A stretch of DNA of 64,000 nt from Dryas octopetala (taxonomy: Eukaryota > Streptophyta > Magnoliopsida > Rosales > Rosaceae): NCBI GenBank assembly GCA_963921425.1, contig OY992838.1, positions 16,862,085 to 16,926,084 of the forward strand, written 5' to 3'. The position numbers were made by a program, and so were the translations under genes. Positions 45,446 to 57,844 of the stretch are shown one piece after another (positions within the stretch are counted from its first letter, which is position 1; each line of letters begins with the position of its first letter). The notes under the pieces are model-generated. The model had not been told where the DNA came from and ran no database searches. It saw only the letters and a list, made by a program, of their open reading frames with translations.

Positions 45446-45820
45446 TCACTCGGGTGGCATGCTTGCAGGTTGGCTTGCACGGTCAACTCAAGCAAAGGAC
45501 TATGGGTGCGAGCTAGCCCTTAGTGCCATGACGGTCAAGATGTGGAAACAAAGTAAGACCCGACATATGAGAATGGAATGCCAGCGTCATAAGAACCTGT
45601 CGATTGGGCGAGTGTCCTGGCTGAGACATTGGCACAAGGAAGCAATCGTATAGTCGCTACGAGCGAGACTTAGAGGAGTAGTTCTTGTTGGCAAACCTTG
45701 AGAAGGCATCAAATGGGTCGAAATCATAAAAGAGCATAGAGAAAGGAAGGGTGGCCTTGATTCAGAGGAATCTTGGCGCAGCACAGGCAAATTCTGCTGC
45801 GAAAGAGTGAGCCCGTGACA
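45446..45820. mobile_element. Unit E, right part
   Basis: Unrecognised sequence ending GAGCCCGTGACA, followed by the ATTAG duplication (45821-45825) and satellite. It is the continuation of 23079-23827 beyond solo LTR D. No ORF I would call a gene. Confidence 0.7.
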
Positions 45821-45952
45821 ATTAGCGTTTTAAACCTATTGAACCACATTTAGTTTTAAGAACGCACGAAAACGTCATTTTGTTGCAAACTTAGTCTAAT
45901 TTCGTCCAAATTGCACCAAATTGTTCTCGGTTAGAAAGAAAACCATAGGAAT
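45821..45952 (+). repeat. Satellite fragment between unit E and solo LTR G
   Basis: Nearly one monomer of the 150-bp satellite. Its last five bases GGAAT (45948-45952) are duplicated at 48503-48507. Confidence 0.92.
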
Positions 45953-48502
45953 TGTTGATGTGTTTTCTTAGAATAAAATAAACAAATACCTCATTCTAAG
46001 TTTACTCGCAAGTGCACGAATCGCATCAGTAGCAAAGCGTACAAGCACGAGGTCGATCCCACAGGGAATGGTTAATATACAATAAATCAATGCAATTAAT
46101 CACTAGAATAACTAAATGGGGGGTTTTGAAAGGATGGAACACACGCACACATCACCACACACACACACACACTTTATTCTATCTTGCAATGTTAATTTTC
46201 AGTTTCAAATCAGATAAGCATGCAATAACCATCCAAGGCTAATGACAGTTAATTTGAACACAACATATTAAAGTTTGACAGCTAAAAAGGTTTGGCTAGT
46301 TACTTTCTCGCCATTGTTCTCCTAATGCATAAACTAAGAGCTTCTTGGGCCTTCCTTAGCTAGTTAACCTACATGTTCCCTAGTTCAAGCTAGGGCAGCT
46401 GTTACCCATGCAGGAGTCATTAAGTTTTATGAGAACGTCAAACATGCACAACATATAAGCTTTGACTATTTCCTTATAGAGGTCGCCCAACCCCACTACC
46501 AAGAATAATCCCTTATTCCCTTGTTACTTGTGGTTTAGTGTCTTTGACTATTTCACAGCTAAACCTAACGGATAAACTAGATGCAATTACCCTAAGGTGG
46601 CCAGTCAAAGGATGCAAACAACTAGTGACGGGGGTTTTAATAGATAGTGGAAATTTAATATGCGCAAACATCAAACTAACAGACCAAGAGACGGATAAAC
46701 GATTTGTTAGAACATACGAATCCATTAATCGACCTACAATTAACATGCAAGATAGAATAACTAACCTACATAATTAAATAAAACAAATAAAAGAAAACAG
46801 AAACTAACAAATAAATAAAATCCCAATTCATGATTGTTAACGGAAATCAGAAACGCAAACTGAACAAACTTAGAAACATAAACTAAACAATTAATTTAAA
46901 GTGCATAAACTAAATGGAATCAGGAACGCGAAATTAAAGAAACTAAAAGCGTAAACAAAAGGAAATCAGCAACATGAATTAAAAGCAATAAAGAGATAAC
47001 TAAATAAAATCAGATTGCAAAGATTAAATAACAACTAACTAAAATCAGAACCAAAGCTATAAAATAAATAAAAAGACAACTGAATTAAACCAGCAAATTA
47101 ATTTAATAAAATCAGTAACATGATCCAACAATAAACGAAGAAACTAAAAGGAAAAGGAAAACAAAAATCAGAGGTGCAACAAATGGGGGCTGCGGCAAGG
47201 AGGGAGGAAGGAGGAGGCACCTAGCACAAGCAATTGGCTCACGGCAAGGTGAGCTTGGGCTTGTGGCTGCGGGTGATCCTTCCCTCTCAATGTCACGCCA
47301 CCCTCTTCCTAAACCTCTCTCTGAATTTGGCTCACCTTACAAGAATGAAAGTCTGAAACTAAAAACCTAAATCAACAAAATAAAACTAAGAGAGAGAAGA
47401 GAGAATTCGGCTGAACCTAGGAGGAATAAAAAGTGATCTCTAAAAGTCTGAATGAGGAGGTTTAAATAGGAGAAGACTTCCTTGAGAGGCAAGGAAGAGA
47501 CTTGCGGCTGCATAGGGTTTTCCTTCTCCTAGTGCCTTGCGGCTTCAGCTAGGGTTAGCTGACTAGGGCCTTGCGGCATGGGCTTCCCCCTTTGGGCTTA
47601 AGTGGCTCACGCCTAGCCTAGCTAGGGTCCCTCCTTGGCGCATGGGCTGGTAGCCTTGGGCTTTGGGCTTGCATGTTGGGCTTCCATGTTGGGCTTCAGT
47701 AGCTTGCACAAGATGGGCTAGGGTTTCACTCCATGGGCTTCCACCTTGGGCTTGTCACCTTGGGCTTGCGCATGGCCCCTTATCTTGCTAGGGTTTGCAT
47801 GGCATGCATGCGCATGCATGGCTGCCATCTACCTCCTTGCGTGTGGCTTTTGGGCTGCTAGGGTTTGGGCCCATGCATGTGCATGCATGGCCCACTTGGT
47901 TCGGCATCCCTAGGGCCCATGGGCCCTCCACTTTTGACTTCCCATTTTGCCCCTCATTTCCATTTGAATTTAAATTCATTTCTTCCCTCCATTCATTTCC
48001 ATGGATTTCCACCACCTTCTGGAAGCTTTTGGAACCTTGAAAAACATTTCCTGGTGCAACTAGGATTTCTTGAAAATGAGAGATTCCTTATCCATTTCGA
48101 CTTCTCGTAATGACCATATTGCCCCTGGGGTCTCCTAGTGTCACTAGGACTCCTTTCCCTAGTTGGGTTAGGTTTCCTAGTTCGACCAGGAATTCCTGTT
48201 TGAATCAGGATTTCACATTTCTGGCTCCGCAATGATAGTTCTGGACTTGATGTTTCCTAGTGTGACTAGGAATCCTCATTTGACTAGGATTTCTGCACTT
48301 TTCCTGATTTGACCAGGATTTCACTCGTTTTCCTGGTTTGACCAGGAATTGTCCCAAAATGGCTCCATTTGCTTCTTTTTCTCATTTCTGCTTCATTTGA
48401 CCTGAAAACACAAAAACAAGACAAGAAACACAAAATAGCGAGTTCTAACACTCTAGGTTAAGGAATTAGTATCATAAAGTGATGCAAAATGCACACTCAT
48501 CA
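45953..48502 (-). repeat. Solo LTR G, family 1, in satellite
   Basis: 2550 bp from TGTTGATG to CTCATCA with the perfect 5-bp duplication GGAAT on both sides. It has no internal sequence. TATA-like TTTAAATA at 47461-47468; (CA)n patch near 46138-46170. Its middle part resembles the LTR at 9902-12335. Confidence 0.93.
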
Positions 48503-48996
48503 GGAATGCACTTTCTCATGTTAGGGATTAGCGTTCTAGACCTATTGAACCACATTTGGTTTTAAGAATGCACGAAAACTCCACTTCGGTGCATACTTGG
48601 TCTAATTTCGTCCAAATTGCACCAAATAGTTACCGGTTTGCAAGAAAGCCATGAAGATGCACTTTTTCATGTTAGGATTAGCGTTCTAAACCTATTGAAC
48701 CACATTTGGTGTTAAGAATGCACAAAAACATCATTTCATCGAAATAGCACCAAAACATTCTTGGTTGGTAAGAAAGATTGGGGGAAACACTCTCTCATGT
48801 TAGGATTAGCATGCAAGACCTATTGAATCACAGTTGTTGCTATGAACGCACGGAAACGTAATTTCAGTGGATATTTGGTCCAATTTCATCCAAAATACAC
48901 GAAAACGTTTTCGGTTGGCAAGAAAGACATGGGGAAGCACTTTCTCATGTTAGGATTAGCATTCTAGACCATGGAACCACATTTGGTATTAAGAAC
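48503..48996 (+). repeat. Satellite fragment, about three monomers
   Basis: Same 150-bp family, continuing the monomer interrupted by LTR G and ending in AGAAC where element H begins. Confidence 0.92.
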
Positions 48997-50582
48997 TGTT
49001 GAGTGCTCATTTTACACTACTTTATGATACTAACTCTCTAACCCAGAGTGCAAGAACTCGATATTTTGTGTGTTGTTAGTTTGTTTTTGTTCTTATAGGA
49101 TAAAATGAGCAAAGAAGAGAAAAGGAGCCAAAAGAACCATTTTTAGACGTTTCCTAGTCAAACTAGGAAAACGAGTGAAATCCTGGTCAAACCAGGAAAA
49201 GTGCAGAAATCCTAGTCAAATGAGGATTCCTAGTCACACTAGGAAACATCAAGTCCAGAACCATCATTGCGGAGCCAGAAATGAGAAATCCTGAATGAAA
49301 CAGGAAATCCTGGTTGAACTAGGAAACCTAACCCTACTAGGGAAAGGAGTCCTAATGACACTAGGAGACCCCAGGGGCAATATGGTCATTACGGGAAGTC
49401 GGAATGGATAAAGAATCCCTCATTTACAAGAAATCCTAGTTGCACTAGGAAATGTTGGTCAAAGTCAACTCTACAAAGTCAAGGTTCCTGAAGCTTCTAG
49501 AAGGTGGTGGACATCCATGGAAATAAATGGAGGGAAGAAATGAATTCAAATTCAAATGGAGATGAGGGGCAAAATGGGAAGTCAAAGTTAATGGTCAAGG
49601 GTCAACTATGACAAAGTCAACAAGTCAAATGGGCCATGGGCCTATGCAATGCCGAAATCTGAAGGGGCCATGCATGCATGCATGCGCCAGCCCAAGAGGA
49701 AGCCCAATGCGCCAGCCCAAGACTAGCAGCCATGCGCATGCACTAAACCCTAGGGGGCTGGCTTGTGTCACTTAAGCCCAAAGCCAAAGCCCTTGCCGCA
49801 AGCCCAATGCTCTCCTAACCCTAGCTGCTGCCGCACTTTCTTGTCCTTGCCTCCCAAGGAATCCTAGCTGAAAAAAGAAGTCAAAACCCCTGGAAAATAG
49901 AACACCAATTTCGTCAGCAATTCTGTAATTCTCCAGAATGAATCAGGTAGCATGCCATATATGGTTGGAAAGATACGGATGTTAGCTTCGCAGGGAATTT
50001 TACGGATTTCGATTCCGAGTTTTCTAGCTCAAGATATGGCCATTTTAGTGGAGGTAGCGCAGCAGTTCCACGAGCTAAAAAAGGAGTTACGCCCAAAAAG
50101 AACCCAAATCAGCCCAAGGCCCATGCTTGGACGAAAATTATAAGCCTTGGTGTGCAAGAAATGTACTTATCCCACATTGAAGAGAAAGAGAAATCTCAGC
50201 CCCACTCTCCTCTATAAATACATCTTTATAACTCAAGGAGAGGGCTCTCTTCTCTTTAATTTTTCAGAAACCCTAGCAGCCTCCCTCTTTCTTGCCGCAC
50301 ACCCCTATCTTTCTTCTCTCTTCCTTTTATTTTTCTGAAGCAAACCCTAGCAGCCACCATCACATCTCTTTCTCTTCTCTTGCCGCAGCCACCATCATCT
50401 CTTTTCTTTATTTTTTCTGCTGCAGCCACTTTTCTTTGTTTTTCTTTTATTTTGTGCTGAACTGAAGAAGGAGGAGGAAGTCACGCTGCAGCCACCACCA
50501 CCTAGTCACGCCTCCACCTTGCTGCCACCTTGCCGAGCACCTCAGCCACCTTGCCGTGGAGCCCAAGGCCGAGCAGCACCAT
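48997..50582 (+). repeat. 5' LTR of element H, left part (family 2)
   Basis: Starts TGTTGAGTGCTCATTTTACA, matching the reverse complement of the F and J LTR ends. It carries the U3 palindromes, the 260-bp block with CArG box 49955-49964, and TATAAATA at 50213-50220. Ends at ACCAT (50578-50582). Confidence 0.92.
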
Positions 50583-53120
50583 TGTTGATGTGTTTTCTTA
50601 GAACAAAATAAGCAATTATCTCATTCTAAGTTTACTCGCAATTGCACGAATCGCATCAGTAGCAAAGCGTACAAGCACGAGGTCGATCCCACAGGGAATG
50701 GTTAATAAGCAACAAATCAATGCAATTAATCACTAGAATAACTAAATGGGGGGTTTTTGGAAGGATGGAACACACGCACACATCACCACACGCACACACA
50801 CTTTATTCTATCTTGCAATGTTAAGTTTTCAGTTTCAAATCAGATAAGCATGCAATAACCATTCAAGGCTAATGACAGTTAATTTGAACACAACATATTA
50901 AAGTTTGACAGCTAAAAAGGTTTGGCTAGTTACTTTCTCGCTATTGTTCTCCTAATGCATAAACTAAGAGCTTCTTGGGCCTTCCTTAGCTAGTTAACCT
51001 ACATGTTCCCTAGTTCAAGCTAAGGCAGCTGTTACCCATGCAGGAGTCATTAAGTTTTATGAGAACGTCAAACATGCACAACATATAAGCTTTGACTATT
51101 TCCTTATAGAGGTCGCCCAACCCCACTACCAAGAATAATCCCTTATTCCCTTGTTACTTGTGGTTTAGTGTCTTTGACTATTTCACAGCTAAACCTAACA
51201 GATAAACTAGATGCAATTACCCTAAGGTGGCCAGTCAAAGGATGCAAACAACTAGTGACGGGGGTTCTAATAGATAGTGGAAATTTAATACGTGCAAACA
51301 TCAAACTAACAGACCAAGAGACGGATAAACGATTTGTTAAAGCATACGAATCCATTAATCGACCTACGACTAACATGCAAGATAGAATAACTAACCTACA
51401 TAATTAAATAAAACAAATAAAAACAAAACAGCAACCAATAAATAAAATCCCAATTCATGCTTGCTAACAGAAATCAGAAACGCAAATTAAACAAACTTAA
51501 GAACATAAACTAAACAACCAAATCAAATTGCATAAACTAAATGAAATCAGAAACGTAAAGTACACAAGATTAAATGCATGCACGAATTTAAATCAGCAAC
51601 ACAAAGTTAAAGTAACAACTAAACAATTAAATTAGATTACATAAATTAAATTGCATAAACATAAACAACTAACTAAAATCAGAACCAAGGCTATAACTAA
51701 TGAAATTAAGAAACTTAATTAAATAAATTCAAAGTCACAAGATAATTAATTCAGCAACATAAACTAACTTGAAATCAGAAAACTAGAAGAAAAATCAAAG
51801 AAACCAAGTGAGAGGGCTGCGGAAAGGCAAGAGAGAAGGCAACCTCCACAAGCAATTGGCTCACGGCTAGGGTGAGCTAGGGCTTGCGGCAATGGGGTCC
51901 TCCTTCCTTGCTTCCACTCCTCTCCTCTCTCTCTCTCAATTTCGGCTAGCTCTCCCTAAAACAAAACTCAATTCTGAAATTAAAACCTAGAACAGAAAAA
52001 TAAACTAGAGACCTAAAGAGATTTCGGCTGGAGTAGGAGGTGCAAAAAAAAAGTTCTCCTAGGGTTCTGAATGGAGGGGGTTTAAATAGGGGAACATTCC
52101 TTGAGAGGCAAGGAAGAGAACCTTGCGGCTGCTAGGGTTTGCATCTCCTAGTTCCTTGCGGCATCAGCTAGGGCTAGCTAACTAGGGCCTTGCGTGTTGG
52201 GCTGCTCCCTTGGGCTTAAGTGACTCACGCCTAGCCTAGCTAGGGTCCCTCCTTGGCGCATGGGCTGGTAGTCTTGGGCTTTGGGCTTGCATGTTGGGCT
52301 TCCATGTTGGGCTTCAGTTGCTTGCATAAGATGGGCTAGGGTTTCACTCCATGGGCTTCCATCTTGGGCTTGTCACCTTGGGCTTGCGCATGGCCCCTTC
52401 CTTGCTAAGGTTTGCATGGCATGCATGCGCATGCATGGGCTGCCATCTTCCTCCTTGCGCATGGCCTTTGGGCTGCTAGGGTTTGGGCCCATGCATGTGC
52501 ATACATGGCCCACTTGGTTCGGCATCCCTAGGGCCCATGGGCCCTCCACTTTTGACTTCCCATTTTGCCCCTCATTTCCATTTGAATTCAAATTCATTTC
52601 TTCCCTCCATTCATTTCCATGGATGTCCACCATCTTCTGGAAGCTTCTGGAACCTTGAAAAACATTTCCTGGTGCAACTAGGATTCCTTGAAAATGAGAG
52701 ATTCCTTATCCATTTCGACTTCTCGTAATGACCATATTGCCCCTGGGGTCTCCTAGTGTCACTAGGACTCCTTCCCCTAGTTGGGTTAGGTTTCCTAGTT
52801 CGACCAGGATTTCCTGTTCGAATTAGGATTTCACATTTCTGGCTCCGCAATGATGGTTCTGGACTTGATGTTTCCTAGTGTGACTAGGAATCCTCATTTG
52901 ACTAGGATTTCTGCACTTTTCCTGGTTTGACCAGGATTTCACTCGTTTTCCTGGTTTGACCAGGAATTGTCCCAAAATGGCTCCATTTGCTTCTTTTTCT
53001 CATTTCTGCTTCATTTGACCTGAAAACACAAAAACAAGACAAGAAACACAAAATAGCGAGTTCTAACACTCTAGGTTAAGGAATTAGTATCATAAAGTGA
53101 TGCAAAATGCACACTCATCA
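50583..53120 (-). repeat. Solo LTR L, family 1, inside the H LTR
   Basis: 2538 bp from TGTTGATG to CTCATCA, flanked by perfect ACCAT duplications (50578-50582 and 53121-53125). No internal region. TATA-like TTTAAATA at 52081-52088. Close to the LTRs of element A, so fairly young. Confidence 0.94.
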
Positions 53121-53125
53121 ACCAT

Positions 53126-53882
53126 TGCGACACCACCCTTGCAGCCGCATCATCTCATGCTGCCATCTCGCCTTCACCTCGTCATCCGTGGCTTGATTTC
53201 TTCTTCCCTTTCTTTTATTTTAATTGTTTTAATTATGCATTATTTATTTATGGATTTAATTATGTGTAACTGAATATTGGGCTAGGGCTAGGATGAAGCC
53301 CTAGCGATGCTGCTTACTCTCACTATGGATTATTGATTTTTAATTATTTACATGTTGACAAATCTTGGATCTCTGTTTAAATTGAATCTATTTGTTTCGC
53401 ATCTTTGACTGATCACCTTAGGTTGCATGCATCTAGATATATGTTGTGAAACTAAATAAGCTCGAAAGGATGATAGTTTCAATAGGCAACAAGTGGATAT
53501 CCTAAGATAATATTCATGGGAAAAGGGATCATAGAGGACATAGGGTACATTAATTTGGAGCTATGCGCTATGTGTTTGTCACTCTCACAGATCGTAATGA
53601 CTCTTGCATGGGTAACAGCTGCCTTAGCTTAGCACTAGGGAACATGCAAGTTAACTGGTTAAGGAAGGCCCAAGAAGCTCTTAGTTTATGCACAGTAAGG
53701 GGAGTAATTGCTAAAAGTAACTAGCCAAACCTTTTAGTAGACGAACTTTGTTGACATGTTTATATATTGACTGTTAATATCCATAGTAGAGTGAATGGTA
53801 TGCTAGTGGTGGATTCTGACCCCTAGTGTTTCTTTATTATTGTTTTATCCAAATTCATTCAGTTGTTATTTTAAAGTTTTGA
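53126..53882 (+). repeat. 5' LTR of element H, right part
   Basis: Continues the family-2 LTR, including the conserved R-U5 block (about 53607-53692). It passes into integrase-coding sequence near 53882 with no primer site between. Confidence 0.85.
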
Positions 53883-53897
53883 TTAGGAGTTGTTTTA

Positions 53898-55079
53898 TTG
53901 TTGTGGGATGATCCTTATTTGTTTAAATATGGAGCTGATCAATTGATTAGGAGATGCGTGCCGGAATTGGAGCAAAAGAGCATAATTGAAATGTGCCATT
54001 CTCGAGAATGTGGAGGACATGGAGGAGGAAAGAAGACCGCTAACAAAATTCTTCAATCAGGTTTCTTCTGGCCTTCTATTTTTCATGATTGCCATCAATT
54101 TTACCTTACATGTGTGCGATGTCAAAGAATGGGAAACATCTCCGCTAGGAATCAGATGCCACTTAATGTCATTTTGGAAGTCGAGATTTTCGATGTTTGG
54201 GGCATAAATTTTATGGGACCATTCCCTTCATCTTTTGGATATGAGTATATCTTGGTTGGAGTGGATTATGTATCCAAATGGGTGGAAGCTATTGCATGTA
54301 GAACTAATGATGCTCCAGTGGTTACCAATTTTCTCAAGACCAACATCTTTGCGCGTTTTGGCACCCCAAGGGCAATCATTAGTGATGGAGGATCTCATTT
54401 TTGTAATAAACTGTTTGAGGCACTGATGAAGAAATATGAGATTAGGCACAAAGTAGCTACTCCATACCATCCACAAACAAGTGGGCAAGTGGAAATTTCG
54501 AATCGTGAGATTAAGTTCATTCTGGAAAGAACGGTGAATGCTAATAGGAAGGATTGGTCGACAAAGTTGAATGACGCTTTATGGGCTTATCGTACAGCTT
54601 ACAAGACGCCCATTGGAATGTCCCCATTTCGTTTGGTGTATGGGAAAGCTTGTTATCTACCGGTTGAGCTTGAGCACAAGGCTTATTGGGCAATAAAGAA
54701 GTTCAATTATGATTTGAAATCAGCTGGGGACCAATGGAAATTGCAACTTAATGAATTGGAAGAAATGCGACATTTCGCGTATGAGAATGCTAAGTTGTAC
54801 AAAGAAAGGACAAAGCTCTATCACGATAAAAAGTTGGTGCCAAAGGATTTTTGCATTGGTATGAAAGTGTTGCTTTACAATACTCGATTGCGTCTCTTTC
54901 CTGGCAAGTTACGTTCTAGGTGGCACGGCCCTTTTGAGGTTCTCCAAGTATTCCCATATGGTGCTGTCGAAATTAAGAATCCTAAAGATGGGACGGTGTT
55001 TAGAGTCAATGGTCATCTCCTTAAGCCCTTTATCGAGACTGACTTCGATCCACAAGAGGAGACTGTGACTTTTAAGTGA
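53898..55079 (+). pseudogene. Integrase-only remnant of family-2 pol (element H)
   Basis: A 393-codon frame matching the C-terminal fifth of the F polyprotein, from [10 protein letters not shown] onward. It keeps the HHCC finger (HSRECGGH ... TCVRC), the core ([28 protein letters not shown]) and the GPF module (WHGPFEV). It differs from F and J at many residues, so it is from an older or separate subfamily. Gag, protease, reverse transcriptase and RNase H are absent. Fossil fragment. Confidence 0.9.
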
Positions 55080-55119
55080 AGTTGGCCATGTCTGGCTGAA
55101 GACATGAAACTTAGCGCTT

Positions 55120-55137
55120 CTTGGGAGGCAACCCAAG
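55120..55137 (+). other. Predicted hairpin after pol (CTTGGG-AGGCAA-CCCAAG), element H
   Basis: Same 6-bp stem and loop as in F and J, about 40 nt after the ORF end. Confidence 0.6.
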
Positions 55138-55217
55138 TGTTCAAAGGGAAGAAGGACGAAAGTATAACCATGGAGTCAAGATGATGCTTCATTTCGCGGC
55201 ATGGCCAGGGAAGTCCT

Positions 55218-57829
55218 TGTTGTATGTTTTCCTAGAGCAAATTAAATAACCTTTTCTGAGCTCTAGGTTAACTCGCAAGTGCACGAATCGCTAAGTAGCA
55301 AAGCTTACAAATACGAGGTCGATCCCACAGGGAATTGTACTAGTGTACGATTACTACTTCAATTAAATTCGATTAAATCAACTCTAACTCACACACACAA
55401 ATGGGGGGTTTTGAATGGTTTTTGAGACTAGACAAACTAACAGATAAATGACAAAACTTTAAAATGAAAACTGAAAGATTCAGATAAAGCAATAATAAAG
55501 AAACACTAGGGGTCAGAATCCACCGCTAGCATACCATTCACTCTACTATGGATATTAACAATCAATAGATAAACATGTTGACAAAGTTCGTCTACTAAAA
55601 GGTTTGGCTAGTCACTTTTAGCAATTACTCCCCTTACTGTGCATAAACTAAGAGCTTCTTGGGCCTTCCTTAGCCAGTTAACTTGCATGTTCCCTAGTTC
55701 TAAGCTAAGGCAGCTGTTACCCATGCAAGAGTCGTTACGATCTGTGAGAGTGACAAACACATAGCGCATGGCTCCAAATTAATGTACTGTATGTCATCTA
55801 TGATCTCTTTTCTCATGAATATTATCTTAGGATATCCACTTGTTGCCTATTGAAACTATCATCCTTTCGAGCTTATTTAGTTTCACAACAAATATCTAGA
55901 TGCATGCAACCTAAGGTGATCAGTCAAAGATGCGAAACAAATAGATTCAATTTAAACAGAGATCCAAGATTTGTCAACATGTAAATAATTAAAAATCAAT
56001 AATCCATAGTGAGAGTAAACAGCATTGCTAGGGCTTCATCCTAGCCCTAGCCCAATATTCAGCTACACATAATTAAATTCACAAATAAATAATGCATAAT
56101 TAAAACAATGAAAATAAAAGAAAGGGAGAGAGATCAAGCCGGGGCAGCAAGGTGGTGATGCGTGGCTAACGTTGGTGGCTGCGGCTTGGTGGCGCAACTT
56201 AGTGGTGGTGGCTGCGGCTTGGTGGCGCAACTTAGTGGTGGTGGCTGCGGCTTCAATGATTCCTCCTTCTTCGGTTCAGCACACAATAAAAGAAACACAA
56301 AGAGAAAAGGGTGGCTGCTAGGTTCGGCCACAAAAGAAAAGAAGAAAAATACATAGAGAGAAGGTGGCTGCTGGAGGTGGCTGCGGCTGCGCTTGATTCC
56401 TCCTTCTTCAGATCGGCACACAATGAAAGAAAATTCAATAGGAGGGGACTGGGATGCTCGGCCACAAGAGAAAAGAAGAAAAATAAAAAGAAGGGAGAGA
56501 GTGTGGCTGCGGCTAGAGAAGAACAAGAGAAAGAGATGGTGGCTGCTAGGGTTTGCTTCAGAAAAATAAAAGAAAGAGAAGGAGGCTAGCTAGGGTTTCT
56601 GAAAATTAAAGAGGAGAGAAGAGAACTTCAGAACAGACCCCCTTTTCTGATTTTTAGAGATATATTTATAGAGGGGAGTGGGGCTGAGGTTTCTCTTTCT
56701 CTTCAATGTGGGATAAGTGCATTCCTTGCACACCAAGGCTTATAATTTTCGGCCAAGCATGAGCCTTGGGCTGATTTGGGCTCTTTTTGGGCGTAACTCC
56801 CTTTTCAGCTCGCGGAACTGCTGCGCTACCTCCACTAAAATGGCCATATCTTGAGCTAGAAAACTCGGAATTGAAATCCGTAAAATTCCCTGCGAAGCTA
56901 ACATCCGTATCTTTCCAACCATATATGGCATGCTACCTGATTCGTTCTGGAGAATTACAGAATTGCTGTCGAAATTGGTGCTCTATTTTCCAGGGTTTTG
57001 ACTTCTTTTTCAGCTAGGATTTCTTGGGCTTTGGCTTGTGGGCTGCATGACTTGGGCTTAAGTGACACACACCAGCCCCCTAGGGTTTTGCGCATGGCTG
57101 ATAGGCTTGGGCTTGCGCATGGACTTCCTCTTGGGCTGGCGCATACATGCATGCATGGCCCCTTCAGATTTCGGCATTGCATAGGCCCATGGCCCATTTG
57201 ACTTGTTGACCTTTTTATAGTTGACCCTTGACCATTAACTTTGACTTCCCATTTTGCCCCTCATCTCCATTTGAATTCGAATTCCTTTCTTCCCTCCATT
57301 TATTTCCATGGATGTCCACCACCTTCTAGAAGCTTCTGGAACCTTGACTTTGTAGAGTTGACTTTGACCAACATTTCCTAGTGTGACTAGGATTTCTTGT
57401 AAATGAAGGATTCCTTATCCATTTCGACTTCTCGTAATGACCATATTGCCCCTGGGGTCTCCTAGTGTCATTAGGACTCCTTTCCCTAGTAGGGTTAGGT
57501 TTCCTAGTTCAACCAGGATTTCCTGTTTCAATAAGGATTTCTCATTTCTGGCTCCGCAATGATGGTTCTGGACTTGATGTTTCCTAGTGTGACTAGGAAT
57601 CCTCATTCGACTAAGATTTCGGCCCCTTTCCTGGTTTGACCAGGATTTCTCTTGTTTTCCTAGTTTGACTAGGAAATGTCTAAAAATGGTCCTTTTGGCT
57701 TCTTTTCTCTTCTTTGCTCATTTTATCCTATAAAAACAAAAACAAACTAACAACACACAAAATATCGAGTTCTTGCACTCTGAGTTAGGGAGTTAGTATC
57801 ATAAAATAGTGTAAAATGAGCACTCAACA
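55218..57829 (-). repeat. 3' LTR of element J (family 2)
   Basis: 2612 bp from TGTTGTATG to CACTCAACA. TATAAATATATC on the minus strand at 56659-56670; CArG box 56919-56928; palindrome array about 57373-57677. A purine-rich section at about 56160-56560 contains a short tandem duplication (near 56175 and 56214). Confidence 0.94.
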
Positions 57830-57844
57830 CACCCCCAAACTTAG
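57830..57844 (-). promoter_or_regulatory. Polypurine tract of element J
   Basis: Minus strand CTAAGTTTGGGGGTG abutting the LTR start, as in element F. Confidence 0.92.

Larger units (their letters stand above)
48997..55217 (+). mobile_element. Element H: reduced family-2 element, split by a solo LTR
   Basis: Consists of a family-2 5' LTR (48997-50582 and 53126-53882), the integrase end of pol, and a short stretch of 3' region that meets element J. Most of the internal region is gone, so this is a fossil that could not move by itself. The 3' LTR is absent or replaced by the J LTR. The AGAAC preceding it may be its target duplication, but the partner is not seen. Confidence 0.85.
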
